Origin: Mixta tenebrionis
GTDB taxonomy: Bacteria > Pseudomonadota > Gammaproteobacteria > Enterobacterales > Enterobacteriaceae
Length of the DNA: 64,000 nt
Direction of reading: 5' to 3'
Assembly (NCBI RefSeq): GCF_006517625.1
Contig: NZ_VHQI01000005.1
Location: 310,341-374,340 of the forward strand
Below are positions 35,650-45,340 of the stretch, piece after piece; position 1 is the stretch's first letter, and each line of letters begins with the position of its first letter. The position numbers and the translations under genes were made by a program. Under the pieces are notes generated by a model, which saw only the letters and a program-made list of their open reading frames with translations, did not search any database and had not been told where the DNA came from.

Positions 35650-35869
35650 TTTTAATTTTTTCCTCAACTGTCTGGATTAGCAATTTGGGTGTGATCATCT
35701 CGGATATCTCTTCTGGTTCAAACATAATGTTAAACTCTTCCTCCAGGGATAAAATAAGCTCCAAATGTGTAAAAGAATCCCAAAGCCTTTTGTCCTCCAT
35801 ATGATGGATAAGCTCACTGGCTGGTTTTTTTGCGACTCTGGAGATAATTGCTATGATTTTTTCAGACAT
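35639..35869 (-). CDS. Acyl carrier protein
   Basis: A 76-residue acidic carrier protein. The phosphopantetheine site is Ser32 in 'LWDSFTHLEL', a variant of the usual DSL motif common in carriers that partner FkbH proteins. It is placed between the FkbH gene (ends overlap or nearly touch) and the GNAT-VOC gene. It is distinct from the housekeeping AcpP. It should carry the acyl group used to decorate the glycan. Confidence 0.9.
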   Translation of the reverse strand: MSEKIIAIISRVAKKPASELIHHMEDKRLWDSFTHLELILSLEEEFNIMFEPEEISEMITPKLLIQTVEEKIKNES

Positions 35870-35871
35870 AT

Positions 35872-37458
35872 CTATTCCTTAATACTGGTTTTTACAATTT
35901 CAGATGGAATGAGGTAATGGAATACAGAAGGAGATTTAAATTGTGATAAATGTTTTTCAAAAAATTGTATTGCAGGTAAATTACGATCACCCACGGCGAT
36001 TTTTGAATGCAATTTTATCTTACCGAGTTTTTTTAAACCAACAGATATAGCACCGAGAACTATAATATCATCGATGCCGCGACCAAGCGCGCGGCAGCTT
36101 ACAAAGCATTCATCCAGATCGATCCAATCATTTTGTAAATCATTTTTCAAAATTACAACACCAACAATACCAGACTCTGAGAGTTTATCTTTAACGGAAA
36201 CTGCAACAATGACATTATTATTCATAATCTCTTCTATTTCCGCAGTTGTATATCTTCTGTAATTAAAAATAAACTGATTTGTTTTATTAGAGAGCTCAGA
36301 TATCCGATAAATTTCATTAACTGGATTTACTAAAAAATCCAATTCTATATTCATTTGTTTAATAAAATCCTCTTTGGATGTATTGTCAATAATCCTTTGT
36401 CTTACCTGATTAGCCTTAGAGTCAAGACTACGCAATGAGTCCTCGTTTGTTCTACCTTTTTTAAAAAGCCCAGGATAGTTATTTAAAATTTCCAATGTAA
36501 TTTCGGCATTTTCTTTGGCTAAAATGGTTCTTATCTCTGGATGAGCTTGTTGTACTGATATTAATTCGCCAATGTTATCATCAATAAATAGAATACTATT
36601 TATACCTATATTTAGCTTTTCTGCAATATCACAGATAGCTTGAGCTTTAGGTTCCCAGGAAGCCTTACATATCGTTATGTTCGTATCATTTATGAGAAAG
36701 TCTTTTCTTTCGCTTAAAAGTTTATTGACATCGCGCTGATCGTTTTTTGAAGCAATACAAATAAAGAAACCACTTTTGGCCAGTTCTGCAAGCCGTTCTT
36801 GTAATAAAGCATGAGCTTTTGTTAACTCAATATTATTGATTCCATCCTCTCCTAACACGCCTCTATAAAGCGTGTTATCCAAATCAAGGACGATACATTT
36901 AATGGAAGGTTTAAGCAATGATGGTAGATAATTCAACCCCAGATCTTTTGAAACGGTTGTAATTAAATCCATACTCATTTTGGTTCCGGAAAATTTTTCA
37001 AGCCGAAGGTCTTGGTACTTTTCCCCTAGTACATTAGCCCACTTGCTAATATCATACAGCGTTATTTGTGGATCGCATAAAGAAATGGATCCTCCATAAA
37101 AGCAAAAAAGTATGTCTTTTTTATATATGCTTTTTAAAAACGCTAAACGTTCCTTGATGAAAACTTCAAAATCAGATTGGTATCGGCTGAGATCTAACCA
37201 AATAATTAACAGATCAGAACCTAAATCCAGATCAAAAAAAGTCAAAGAATCATCATAATCGCTATAGTCAAAATCTATAGTTAAATTAGCATAATCTAAA
37301 AATGCTGAAATTGTTTTTTCAATCATTTCAAATGAGTGATTTCGATAGACATAAATCTTATATGCCTCACTATTTGATCTGGCTGTATAGTTTATTAGCT
37401 GTTGTCTGCCAGGATTAGACTCAAATATAAAATCCTGGAGATCAAACATGTGATTCAT
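35872..37458 (-). CDS. FkbH-type HAD protein (glyceryl-carrier-protein synthase-like)
   Basis: A 528-residue FkbH-family protein. The N-terminal about 170 residues form an SGNH-like domain; the HAD-IIIC core starts with 'CIVLDLDNTLYRGVLGEDG' (nucleophile Asp192, Asp194) and includes 'CIASKNDQ' and 'ILFIDDN'. The C-terminal part ('CFVSCRALGRGIDDIIVLGAISVG') is GNAT-like, as in other FkbH proteins. Characterised FkbH members take glycerate from 1,3-bisphosphoglycerate and load it on a carrier protein, so a glyceryl-ACP is the likely product. GGAGGTG precedes the ATG, which overlaps the end of fdtA. Confidence 0.87.
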   Translation of the reverse strand: MNHMFDLQDFIFESNPGRQQLINYTARSNSEAYKIYVYRNHSFEMIEKTISAFLDYANLTIDFDYSDYDDSLTFFDLDLGSDLLIIWLDLSRYQSDFEVFIKERLAFLKSIYKKDILFCFYGGSISLCDPQITLYDISKWANVLGEKYQDLRLEKFSGTKMSMDLITTVSKDLGLNYLPSLLKPSIKCIVLDLDNTLYRGVLGEDGINNIELTKAHALLQERLAELAKSGFFICIASKNDQRDVNKLLSERKDFLINDTNITICKASWEPKAQAICDIAEKLNIGINSILFIDDNIGELISVQQAHPEIRTILAKENAEITLEILNNYPGLFKKGRTNEDSLRSLDSKANQVRQRIIDNTSKEDFIKQMNIELDFLVNPVNEIYRISELSNKTNQFIFNYRRYTTAEIEEIMNNNVIVAVSVKDKLSESGIVGVVILKNDLQNDWIDLDECFVSCRALGRGIDDIIVLGAISVGLKKLGKIKLHSKIAVGDRNLPAIQFFEKHLSQFKSPSVFHYLIPSEIVKTSIKE

Positions 37459-37849
37459 TTTTCACCTCCAACAAATACTCAGCATAATTAAAAACGTATT
37501 CATTTTTATCATATGGTTCACTACATAAAACAAGCAAGACAGCATCGTCACTAAAACTGTGCATCTCCTTCCACACCATTCTGTCAAGGAATAATCCGCG
37601 GGTGGGACTATCAAGTACAAAATCTACATTATCCATGCCTTGTTTTATAGTTACAGTGCAGCGTCCTTTAACTGAAACCAGGACAAATTTAGTTTTTCGA
37701 TTTGCATGACAGCCACGCGGCACTTCCCCCTTAGTTCCATATACATAGAAGACACGTTTTAGAGGAAATGGTACGTGTACTCCACCTTCTATTGCAACCA
37801 GCGTTCCCCTGGAATCCCCCATCTCTGTAAAATCAATTAAATAATACAT
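37442..37849 (-). CDS. fdtA: dTDP-4-keto-6-deoxyglucose 3,4-ketoisomerase (FdtA-like)
   Basis: A 135-residue cupin-type (WxcM-like) isomerase. 'GSRG'-like start ('MGDSRGTLVAIEGG'), 'PFPLKRVFYVYGTKGEVPRGCHANRKTKFVLVSVKG' with the conserved His, and 'VWKEMHSFSDDAVLLVL' identify the FdtA/QdtA group. It converts dTDP-4-keto-6-deoxy-D-glucose to the 3-keto sugar that FdtB aminates. FdtA (galacto product) and QdtA (gluco product) cannot be told apart with certainty by eye, so Fuc3N versus Qui3N remains open. GGTTAGGG precedes the ATG. Confidence 0.85.
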   Translation of the reverse strand: MYYLIDFTEMGDSRGTLVAIEGGVHVPFPLKRVFYVYGTKGEVPRGCHANRKTKFVLVSVKGRCTVTIKQGMDNVDFVLDSPTRGLFLDRMVWKEMHSFSDDAVLLVLCSEPYDKNEYVFNYAEYLLEVKNESHV

Positions 37850-37861
37850 TTCCCTAACCTT

Positions 37862-38410
37862 TTAAATCTCAATGTAGTCTGCATTTTTAAATAAACAACC
37901 ATTTTCATCTTTTGATGAAATAATTGGATTATCGATTCCCCAGTCAATATTAATATCTGGATCGTTCCATTTAATAATTCTTTCTTTTTCAGGATTGTAA
38001 TAATTCGTCGCTTTATAAAATATTTCTACTTCATCTGTTAAGGCAGCAAAACCGTGGGCATAACCAGCAGGAATCCATAACTGATAATTATTTGTATCGC
38101 TAAGAACTATGCCATACCACTGGCCTAATGTTTCAGAGCCTGCTTTTACGTCAACTATTACATCCAGGATTTTCCCTTTTAATACATGGATTAACTTACC
38201 CTGAGCGTCTGGTTGCAATTGATAATGTAATCCCCGAATTACATTTTTTTTGCTTTTACTTTGATTATCTTGTTTGAAGTATACAGGCTTTCCAACAACA
38301 CTTTCAAAATCAGAACTATTGTAGCTTTCATAAAAAAAACCGCGACTATCAGAATAAATATCAGGTATAATTATTTTTACATCGTTAAATTTTGTACTTA
38401 AAACTTTCAT
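37862..38410 (-). CDS. rfbC: dTDP-4-dehydrorhamnose 3,5-epimerase
   Basis: A 182-residue RmlC protein, the usual length. Landmarks: 'DSRGFFYESYN', 'FKQDNQSKSKKNVIRGLHYQLQPDAQGKLIHVLKGKI' with the catalytic His, and 'WIPAGYAHGFAALTDEVEIFYKATNYYNPEKERIIKWNDPDINIDW'. Third step of dTDP-L-rhamnose synthesis. Part of the complete rfbBADC set in this operon. Confidence 0.95.
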   Translation of the reverse strand: MKVLSTKFNDVKIIIPDIYSDSRGFFYESYNSSDFESVVGKPVYFKQDNQSKSKKNVIRGLHYQLQPDAQGKLIHVLKGKILDVIVDVKAGSETLGQWYGIVLSDTNNYQLWIPAGYAHGFAALTDEVEIFYKATNYYNPEKERIIKWNDPDINIDWGIDNPIISSKDENGCLFKNADYIEI

Positions 38411-38414
38411 AGAC

Positions 38415-39290
38415 TCACTTTAAATTAAATATTATATGGTCTAAGGCTTCATTCCAGTTTTTTTGCTCTATACCAAAAATCCTTTTAATTTTCGAACAAT
38501 CTAATCTGCTGTTACTTGGTCTTTTCGCCATCGAATCTAATTCACTGGATAATATTTCTTTAACCTTCACATCCTCGCTAAGGATATTTTCCCTCTTAGC
38601 AATTTCAATAATTTTTTTAGCAAAACCATTCCAATTTGTATAAGGTAACCCACCATAATGGTAAGTACCATATTCAAATTTTTTACCATTATTTATGTGT
38701 TGTACCATTCTTTCTACGGCAGAAGCCAGATCTAATACATAAGTTGGGGAACTATATTGATCGGTAACTATACTAAGGCTTTTATTTTCCATGCCTTGTT
38801 TTATTATTTTTTTTGCAAAGTTAGTCCCTCTTTCTGAAAATAACCATGAAGTACGGATGATAAAATATTTATCCATTCCCTTCCGGACATTTTCCTCCCC
38901 AATTAATTTAGTTTCACCGTAAAAATTTATTGGGACCGCAACATCTGTTTCTTTATAAGCTTCTGTTTTATTCCCATCAAAAACGTAATCTGTTGAAAAA
39001 TGGAATAAAATAGCTCCGATTTCCCGTGATGCTTTCGTTATATGTTTTAATGCAATAGCGTTAATGTTTAATGCACTGTCTCTGTCAGTTTCTGCCTTCT
39101 CCACATCTGTATACGCAGCAGCATTAAATATATAATCTGGTTTTATTTTTATTATTTCATTACTAACTAACTCATCATTAGTAATGTCCATTTGTTGCCT
39201 TGTTTTAATTATTACATTATATTTTCTTTTAAATATGTCATATAAAGCTTTACCCAATTGCCCCTGAGCACCAATTATTAGTATTTTCAT
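38415..39290 (-). CDS. rfbD: dTDP-4-dehydrorhamnose reductase
   Basis: A 291-residue short-chain reductase. Rossmann motif 'GAQGQLG' at the N-terminus, active-site '[11 protein letters not shown]' and YxxxK ('[10 protein letters not shown]'). It catalyses the last step of dTDP-L-rhamnose synthesis with NAD(P)H. Overlaps rfbA by four bases. Confidence 0.95.
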   Translation of the reverse strand: MKILIIGAQGQLGKALYDIFKRKYNVIIKTRQQMDITNDELVSNEIIKIKPDYIFNAAAYTDVEKAETDRDSALNINAIALKHITKASREIGAILFHFSTDYVFDGNKTEAYKETDVAVPINFYGETKLIGEENVRKGMDKYFIIRTSWLFSERGTNFAKKIIKQGMENKSLSIVTDQYSSPTYVLDLASAVERMVQHINNGKKFEYGTYHYGGLPYTNWNGFAKKIIEIAKRENILSEDVKVKEILSSELDSMAKRPSNSRLDCSKIKRIFGIEQKNWNEALDHIIFNLK

Positions 39291-40150
39291 CTTATTAATT
39301 CTAATAAATATTTACCGTATTCATTTTTAGACATACTTAGTGCTATTTTATGGACTTCGTTAGTCGTTAACCAACCATTTCTCCATGCAATTTCTTCAAG
39401 GCAGGCAACTTTTAGGCCTTGCACATCCTCTATTGTTTGAACAAATGAAGATGCCCCTATCAAACTTTCATGAGTCCCTGTATCTAACCAGGCAAACCCG
39501 CGCCCAAACAACTCTACATTTAATTTTCCTTTTTCCAAATACATCTGGTTAATTGTAGTGATTTCTAACTCTCCACGTTTTGATGGCCGTACATTTTTAG
39601 CCATTTCAACAACCTGGCTATCATAGAAATATAACCCTGTTACCGCATAATTTGATTTAGGTACCACAGGTTTCTCTTCAATAGAAATCACTTTCATGTT
39701 CTTATCAAATTCAACCACACCAAATCTTTCTGGATCCTTTACCTGGTATCCAAAAATTGTTGCTCCGTCTTTCCTTCTGGCCACATTATTAAGCATTTGG
39801 CTAAATGACTGTCCATAAAATATATTATCTCCCAATACAAGGCATACATTATCATTTTCAATAAACTTATCACCGATAATAAATGCTTGAGCCAACCCCT
39901 CAGGCTTTGGTTGTACTGCGTAAGTAAGGTTGATGCCAAAGCTACTACCATCACCCAATAATCTTATAAAGTTATCTTTATCTTCTGGCGTTGTGATTAT
40001 TAATATATCTTTGATACCAGCCAGCATTAAAGCTGATAGTGGATAATAGATCATCGGCTTATTATATATAGGCAATAGCTGTTTTGATACGCCACGAGTT
40101 AAGGGATATAAACGAGTACCAGAACCACCTGATAATACTATTCCTTTCAT
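39287..40150 (-). CDS. rfbA: Glucose-1-phosphate thymidylyltransferase
   Basis: A 287-residue RmlA. The nucleotide-binding signature '[44 protein letters not shown]' is intact, with 'LGDNIFYG' and '[21 protein letters not shown]'. It makes dTDP-glucose, the common precursor of both dTDP-rhamnose and dTDP-Fuc3N here. Confidence 0.96.
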   Translation of the reverse strand: MKGIVLSGGSGTRLYPLTRGVSKQLLPIYNKPMIYYPLSALMLAGIKDILIITTPEDKDNFIRLLGDGSSFGINLTYAVQPKPEGLAQAFIIGDKFIENDNVCLVLGDNIFYGQSFSQMLNNVARRKDGATIFGYQVKDPERFGVVEFDKNMKVISIEEKPVVPKSNYAVTGLYFYDSQVVEMAKNVRPSKRGELEITTINQMYLEKGKLNVELFGRGFAWLDTGTHESLIGASSFVQTIEDVQGLKVACLEEIAWRNGWLTTNEVHKIALSMSKNEYGKYLLELIR

Positions 40151-40169
40151 ATAAACTTTGCCTTCTATA

Positions 40170-41207
40170 TTATTTATTCTTATTGAGAATGTTTTCCCAC
40201 CAACATTTATTTTCTAAATACCACTCAACTGTCTTCCTGATACCTGATTCAAATGTCTCCTGGGGTTTCCATCCTAATTCACGATAAATTTTCCCGGCAT
40301 CAATTGAGTACCGCAGATCATGCCCAGGCCGATCTTTTACATATTTAATTAAAGAACGGCAGGATGACTTTCCGTTTTTTTGCCCCTTGTTTATACTATC
40401 CAGTATATTGCAAATGAGCTCTACAACTTCAATATTGGTTTTTTCATTGTGCCCACCAATATTATATGTCTCGCCAATATTCCCTTTCGTTAATACTGTA
40501 TATAATGCTTTTGCATGATCTTCAACATATAGCCAATCCCTAATCTGCTTGCCGTTCCCATAAACTGGTATTTCTTTTCCCTTTAAGGCATTAATTATTA
40601 TTACAGGTATCAGCTTCTCTGGATAATGATAGGGACCGTAATTATTTGAACAATTTGTAATAAGTATTGGCAAACCATATGTACGATGCCATGCACGAAC
40701 TAAATGGTCACTTGAGGCTTTAGAGGCTGAATAAGGACTGCTCGGATTATAGGCCGTCGTTTCTGTGAATAATAGTTCCGTATCACTTAAATCCCCAAAA
40801 ACCTCATCGGTTGATATATGATGAAATCTGAATTTACTTTTTCCCGTTTTTTCGAGCCCATGCCAGTATCTCCTTGAGACTTCCAACATAGTGTAGGTGC
40901 CAATAATATTGGTTTTTATAAATATTTCCGAGCTATTTATTGATCTATCAACATGCGATTCTGCAGCCAAATGCATAACGACATCAGGTTTGTGTTTATT
41001 AAATATTTTTTCCAGTTGCTCCATATCACATATATCTAATTTCTCAAAAACATATCGAGAACTATGTTCTATATCTCGCAGGGATTCCGGGTTACCGGCA
41101 TAAGTTAACTTATCCACGTTAACAACGATATCATTTGTATTATTGATGATATAACGGACTACTGCTGACCCAATAAATCCAGCTCCACCGGTTACTAGCA
41201 CCTTCAT
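40170..41207 (-). CDS. rfbB: dTDP-glucose 4,6-dehydratase
   Basis: A 345-residue extended short-chain dehydratase. NAD motif 'GGAGFIG', '[12 protein letters not shown]', catalytic 'STDEVFGDL' and YxxxK in '[16 protein letters not shown]'. It makes dTDP-4-keto-6-deoxyglucose, the branch point for rhamnose (RfbC/D) and Fuc3N (FdtA/B). Third gene in the operon, 29 bases after wzt. Confidence 0.96.
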   Translation of the reverse strand: MKVLVTGGAGFIGSAVVRYIINNTNDIVVNVDKLTYAGNPESLRDIEHSSRYVFEKLDICDMEQLEKIFNKHKPDVVMHLAAESHVDRSINSSEIFIKTNIIGTYTMLEVSRRYWHGLEKTGKSKFRFHHISTDEVFGDLSDTELLFTETTAYNPSSPYSASKASSDHLVRAWHRTYGLPILITNCSNNYGPYHYPEKLIPVIIINALKGKEIPVYGNGKQIRDWLYVEDHAKALYTVLTKGNIGETYNIGGHNEKTNIEVVELICNILDSINKGQKNGKSSCRSLIKYVKDRPGHDLRYSIDAGKIYRELGWKPQETFESGIRKTVEWYLENKCWWENILNKNK

Positions 41208-41236
41208 AATTTATCTCTATTTTTACTTTAACGTTT

Positions 41237-41977
41237 TCAGCTCATTGCTTTTATAAATGCTGTAGTAACTTCACCTGCATCACCAATCATTTTTATTTTA
41301 TGTTCCTCGATCCACACAACCTTGTCACATATTCTAATAACGTCCTCCATACTGTGGCTGACAAAAAGTATTGTAGTTCCCTTTTTTCTGAAATCATTTA
41401 TTGTGTTAATGCATTTATTTTGAAATGCTATGTCACCAACTGCCAGCACTTCATCTATTATCAATATATCTGGTTCAATTTGCGTAATAACTGAAAAGCC
41501 TAGCTTAGCCAGCATCCCACTAGAATAAACTCTTATAGGCTCATCAATAAAAGAGCCCAACTCTGAAAATTCTATTATTTTATCCAGCTTAAGCGCTATC
41601 TCTTTCTTACGAAGCCCAAGAAGTGATGCATTTAATTTTATATTTTCTCTCCCTGTCAGATCGGGATGAAATCCCCCACCAAGTTCGAGCATTGACGCAA
41701 CGCGTCCGTGAACGATTACCTGTCCTGAGGTTGGTTTTATTACTCCTGCAACTAACCCAAGTGAGGTGCTTTTTCCTGCTCCATTTCTTCCAATAAGAGC
41801 TACTGATTCACCTTTTTTTATGCTGAAACTAATATTGTCAATCGCTAAATAATTTCTTTCCTTGAGCATTTTCCATGCTTTTTTAGGATTAAATATCAAC
41901 CCCTTTATGCCTGCTCCCAAATGGTGATAAAGCGGATAGCGTTTAACAACATTAATAAATTGGATAACGTTTTCCAT
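41237..41977 (-). CDS. wzt: Polysaccharide ABC transporter ATPase, short Wzt without carbohydrate-binding domain
   Basis: A 246-residue ABC ATPase of the KpsT/Wzt group. Walker A 'GRNGAGKST' (63-71), signature 'YSSGMLAKLGF', Walker B 'DILIIDEVLAVGD', H-loop 'FVSHSMEDV'. The N-terminal insertion with 'PLYHHLGAGIKGLIFNPKKAWKMLKERNYLAIDNIS' is typical of O-antigen Wzt. It lacks the C-terminal 150-200-residue carbohydrate-binding domain of E. coli O8/O9a Wzt, so recognition of a capped chain end by Wzt is not expected. Overlaps wzm by one base. Confidence 0.92.
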   Translation of the reverse strand: MENVIQFINVVKRYPLYHHLGAGIKGLIFNPKKAWKMLKERNYLAIDNISFSIKKGESVALIGRNGAGKSTSLGLVAGVIKPTSGQVIVHGRVASMLELGGGFHPDLTGRENIKLNASLLGLRKKEIALKLDKIIEFSELGSFIDEPIRVYSSGMLAKLGFSVITQIEPDILIIDEVLAVGDIAFQNKCINTINDFRKKGTTILFVSHSMEDVIRICDKVVWIEEHKIKMIGDAGEVTTAFIKAMS

Positions 41978-42744
41978 TAGAGTATCTCAGCGAACCGGAA
42001 TTTTAATTTATTAAATACGAAAAAACCAAGCACTAAAGTTATTATCCCTGTAGTATACAATGATGTTATCGCTCCCCAGTTTAGTAAACCATTTAAAAAT
42101 AAATCACGCCAACTCACAATCATCTCTGCCAGCGGATTATAATTTTCTATCCATTTATATTTTTCTGGAATTAGATCAGCAGAATATAGTACCGGTGTGC
42201 AATAAAACAATAACATTATACCTAAGGTAACGAAACGTTCTAAATCTCGTAAAAATAAATTCAATGTAGAAATTATTAAAGCAAAGCCATATAATAAAAT
42301 AATTTGACCAAGAGAAATAACAGGTATGCCAATTAACCATTCAAATACTGGAGATATATCATAGAACTTCAGAAAAATAATAATCACTGGAATAGTGCAT
42401 ATAAAATGGAAGAACTCCATAAGCACGCTACTTAACGGTATAATAGAACGCGGGAAAAGTGTCTTTTTAATTATTTGAGCATTTGAAACATATGCCAAAA
42501 GTGAAGAGGTTACAACTCCAGCAAACCATTGCCACGGGAACAGACCTGTAATCAGGAATACGGTATAATTTGGTATTTGAACTTTCAAAACCAATTTAAA
42601 TATAAAATAATAAATTAATGCAAATAGCAGCGGGTTAGCAACAGACCATACATACCCCAACAAGCTATTCTTATATCTTATTTTTAGTTCTTTTTGAGTT
42701 ATTATCAAAACCAAATCATATATATAACCAATATTAACCTTCAT
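41977..42744 (-). CDS. wzm: Polysaccharide ABC transporter permease
   Basis: A 255-residue membrane protein of the ABC-2/KpsM/Wzm family with six predicted helices. 'LKIRYKNSLLGYVWSVANPLLFALIYYFIFK' is the usual N-terminal region. With Wzt it exports the undecaprenyl-linked glycan across the inner membrane. First gene of the operon, 1.37 kb downstream of the JUMPstart element. No wzx or wzy is present, consistent with an ABC-dependent pathway. Confidence 0.92.
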   Translation of the reverse strand: MKVNIGYIYDLVLIITQKELKIRYKNSLLGYVWSVANPLLFALIYYFIFKLVLKVQIPNYTVFLITGLFPWQWFAGVVTSSLLAYVSNAQIIKKTLFPRSIIPLSSVLMEFFHFICTIPVIIIFLKFYDISPVFEWLIGIPVISLGQIILLYGFALIISTLNLFLRDLERFVTLGIMLLFYCTPVLYSADLIPEKYKWIENYNPLAEMIVSWRDLFLNGLLNWGAITSLYTTGIITLVLGFFVFNKLKFRFAEIL

Positions 42745-43780
42745 ATTTTTAACTCTTAAGAAATAAAAAGTGATATATCAAAAAAACCTATAACAGAAAC
42801 AAAACCTGATGAGATAAAACTTTCAACGCAGCACCTTATAACCATAACCAGATTATATTTACTCATCAAAGTACCATTACTCATTTTACCTTATGTTTTC
42901 CCGCTAAAAAATCAATGTAATAACCCTGTTTTATGAAACTAATGAAAAGCTTGTCATTTTCCTTTTAAGCGTACAATAAAAAACCATAATAGATAAAATA
43001 ACACATACCGATGATATCTAAGGTTACAAAACCTGCTTTATATTTTTATTTAAAACATCATTTATTATATTCTTTATATATCAACAACCAACTAAATATC
43101 TATAATATCAAATAATGACTTTTTAATTTTTTGATATTAATAACAAAAATAGATGCACACTGCATATATATGCTAAACCAGCTCCTGATACTGTTAAAGT
43201 TTTTAGTTACCCTGTTATAATATTCATTTAATTACTATAATTAAATCTGCGACGATAACAATCGCTAAATAGCACCTACAGCATGGAATAAAAAAACAGC
43301 GAAATATACCGCAGTGTTATACGTTAGCTAAAGTACAACTTTGTTTTTACATACTATCTCTATGGAAAATGCATACGTGGGTGTATGTTATCAGGAGAGA
43401 ACTTTATACTGGAATTAATCTGCTTACTAACTGATTTTAATAAAAAATCATCAATTATAATGGACTACACTTTGAGCTACACGGCAGCCGAAAACTATTT
43501 TTTATAGTGCTGCTGAAAAGACTTTTTCGTATCTATACCTACCCGTTAGCCGTAAAATTCACCGTTCGCGTAGCATTTATCAAAATTAGCAAGGAGTTTA
43601 CTTTGGATACGTTTTTATGCGCCTACCACTCAAAGAAATGCTGAATGTCTGTAATAGCAGTAGCTTAATTGTGAATAACAGAGCGACTCCTGCCGTTGCG
43701 CCGATAACAGAATGGGACTCCAGAACTTTATCAAAATAGCTGGGTAAATAAGATAAGGCTAAATAATATAAGGATCGAAA

Positions 43781-43834
43781 TTAAAATAGCCAGCAAGCCG
43801 TCAATAAACTTCTGCCATGATTGATTATTAGCAC
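43781..43834 (-). CDS. Possible 17-residue leader peptide after the ops site
   Basis: On the minus strand a very strong ribosome-binding site (GAGGAGG) stands seven bases before GTG, which opens a short frame reading MLIINHGRSLLTACWLF and stop. It is 282 bases downstream of ops. No homology known to me. It may be a leader peptide engaging a ribosome behind RfaH-loaded polymerase, or the relic of a decayed gene; a membrane-like frame without a start overlaps it. Confidence 0.3.
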   Translation of the reverse strand: MLIINHGRSLLTACWLF

Positions 43835-44115
43835 CTTAACACCTCCTCAAAAAACCCACTCATATTTAACCAAAAAACCACCAATAGCACATCTTCACGT
43901 CATGATATGTTATCTTTTAACAAATAACCATAAAATCTTTAAAATAAGGCAACGCGCCAAACTCAAACAGGGAAGATGATGCTTTCAGCCTTATATATAG
44001 TCTATGTCATATTATTATCAATATTTTATTACACTTTACACCACTTAAGTTTACATCGTCCATTTTCCATCAATTATATTAATAATTCTGTCCTGGTGCG
44101 ATTAACCTTTAAAAG

Positions 44116-44156
44116 AGCACGCTACCGCCCCTGGCATTACAGTTACCAGCGTACTG
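44116..44156 (-). promoter_or_regulatory. JUMPstart sequence with ops element (RfaH loading site)
   Basis: Minus strand reads CAGTACGCTGGTAACTGTAA then TGCCAGGGGCGGTAGCGTGC, matching the classical 39-bp JUMPstart of O-antigen and capsule operons closely. The ops core GGCGGTAGCGTGCT (44116-44129) is intact. RfaH is recruited to paused RNA polymerase here and suppresses termination over long polysaccharide operons. Confidence 0.9.
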
Positions 44157-45040
44157 AATATTTTCAATAGTCCATAAAGCGTAACCCCAGGATTAATAGC
44201 TAAAGAAAAATTTATATTTTCTTCAAAAATATACAATTCACCCTAAGAAATCACGGAGGTTATAACCTTAACCCGGACATTCATTCTAATTGCTAATTTC
44301 CGTCGTTACCACACTCAAGTTTGCAAAGTTTATTAATTAACTTGAACCCCACCCCAATGTTAAATAAAATAATAGCTTGTTGTTTTTGATCACCTTAAAT
44401 ACGAAAATTTTTAATTGATGGTTAAAAACTTAAAACATAGAAATCCAATTAGCATCCTCATCCACTACTAAAAAAGATCTAAAACTAATTTCTATAAGAG
44501 TATATTAATCATGCCGTCCACCTGAAGGAACAAATAAAAACCACCTCATTTTGACAAATACACATTCATTATTACCTTTATCCTTTTACCCTCTTAAAAA
44601 CATTGCGATATTTCATTTCTCGTGAGGTAGGAATTATATATATCCATCAAAAAAACAAATCGCCATTGACATATATCTTGCTTATTTTTATTCACCCAAT
44701 CATTAGAATCAAGCAACAACTATAAATCGCCGGAATTTAAAAACCACACATTCCATATTAAGATGTGTCATTAATTGAAGTTCTTGCTCTTTACAAAAAA
44801 TCAACCCGAGTGTATTGAATCAGTATTTTTGCCCGACTACACTTAATTTTTTTGCTATAGGATTTAGATATTCAGACTCGCCAACGATGTTATAAAAAAA
44901 TCTCTGTTGGCTTCTTTCTATTTCCTCTGGTACGTCATTTATCTTTACTGCAGAAAGACAACAATTCACTATACTCAATACCTAAACGAGCAACACCTAA
45001 CCAACAATTATATCGAGCCCTGCCGTAGTATTGACGAAGC

Positions 45041-45050
45041 TTGCTATAAT
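45041..45050 (+). promoter_or_regulatory. Extended -10 promoter-like sequence
   Basis: TTGCTATAAT contains an exact extended -10 (TGCTATAAT). No good -35 is present. It would transcribe rightwards into a weak ORF. Confidence 0.3.
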
Positions 45051-45109
45051 AAAGTGTAGATTTTATCGTTATGAAAAACTAAGCAGAACATTTGTCAAAT
45101 AATATCACC

Positions 45110-45340
45110 ATGATTAATGAGCAGCTTTTTAGGCTCCCGCCAACCGCAGCAATACTGCGATGGTTAAAAGCTGTGCTAACATGCCAGCAATATTTTTTGG
45201 GCGTAACTAATATCATGTCAAAGCAAGCTTCAGCATCGATTGCATATAAGGAATATTATATCGAGCACACTTTTCCTGAGGTGTATAGCCAGCCTGAAAT
45301 AAGCAATTCCTTAGGCAACAGGCTATATGGCGTTGGCTAA
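45110..45340 (+). CDS. Doubtful small ORF, function unknown
   Basis: A 76-residue frame (ATG at 45110, TTG at 45092 also possible) at the right end of the island, 60 bases after an extended -10 sequence. There is no clear ribosome-binding site. No family recognised. It could be a decayed fragment. Confidence 0.2.
   Translation: MINEQLFRLPPTAAILRWLKAVLTCQQYFLGVTNIMSKQASASIAYKEYYIEHTFPEVYSQPEISNSLGNRLYGVG

Noticed and set aside
43976-44170. Small plus-strand ORF over the JUMPstart
   Set aside because: The JUMPstart/ops match is on the other strand and explains the conserved bases; the ORF has no ribosome-binding site.
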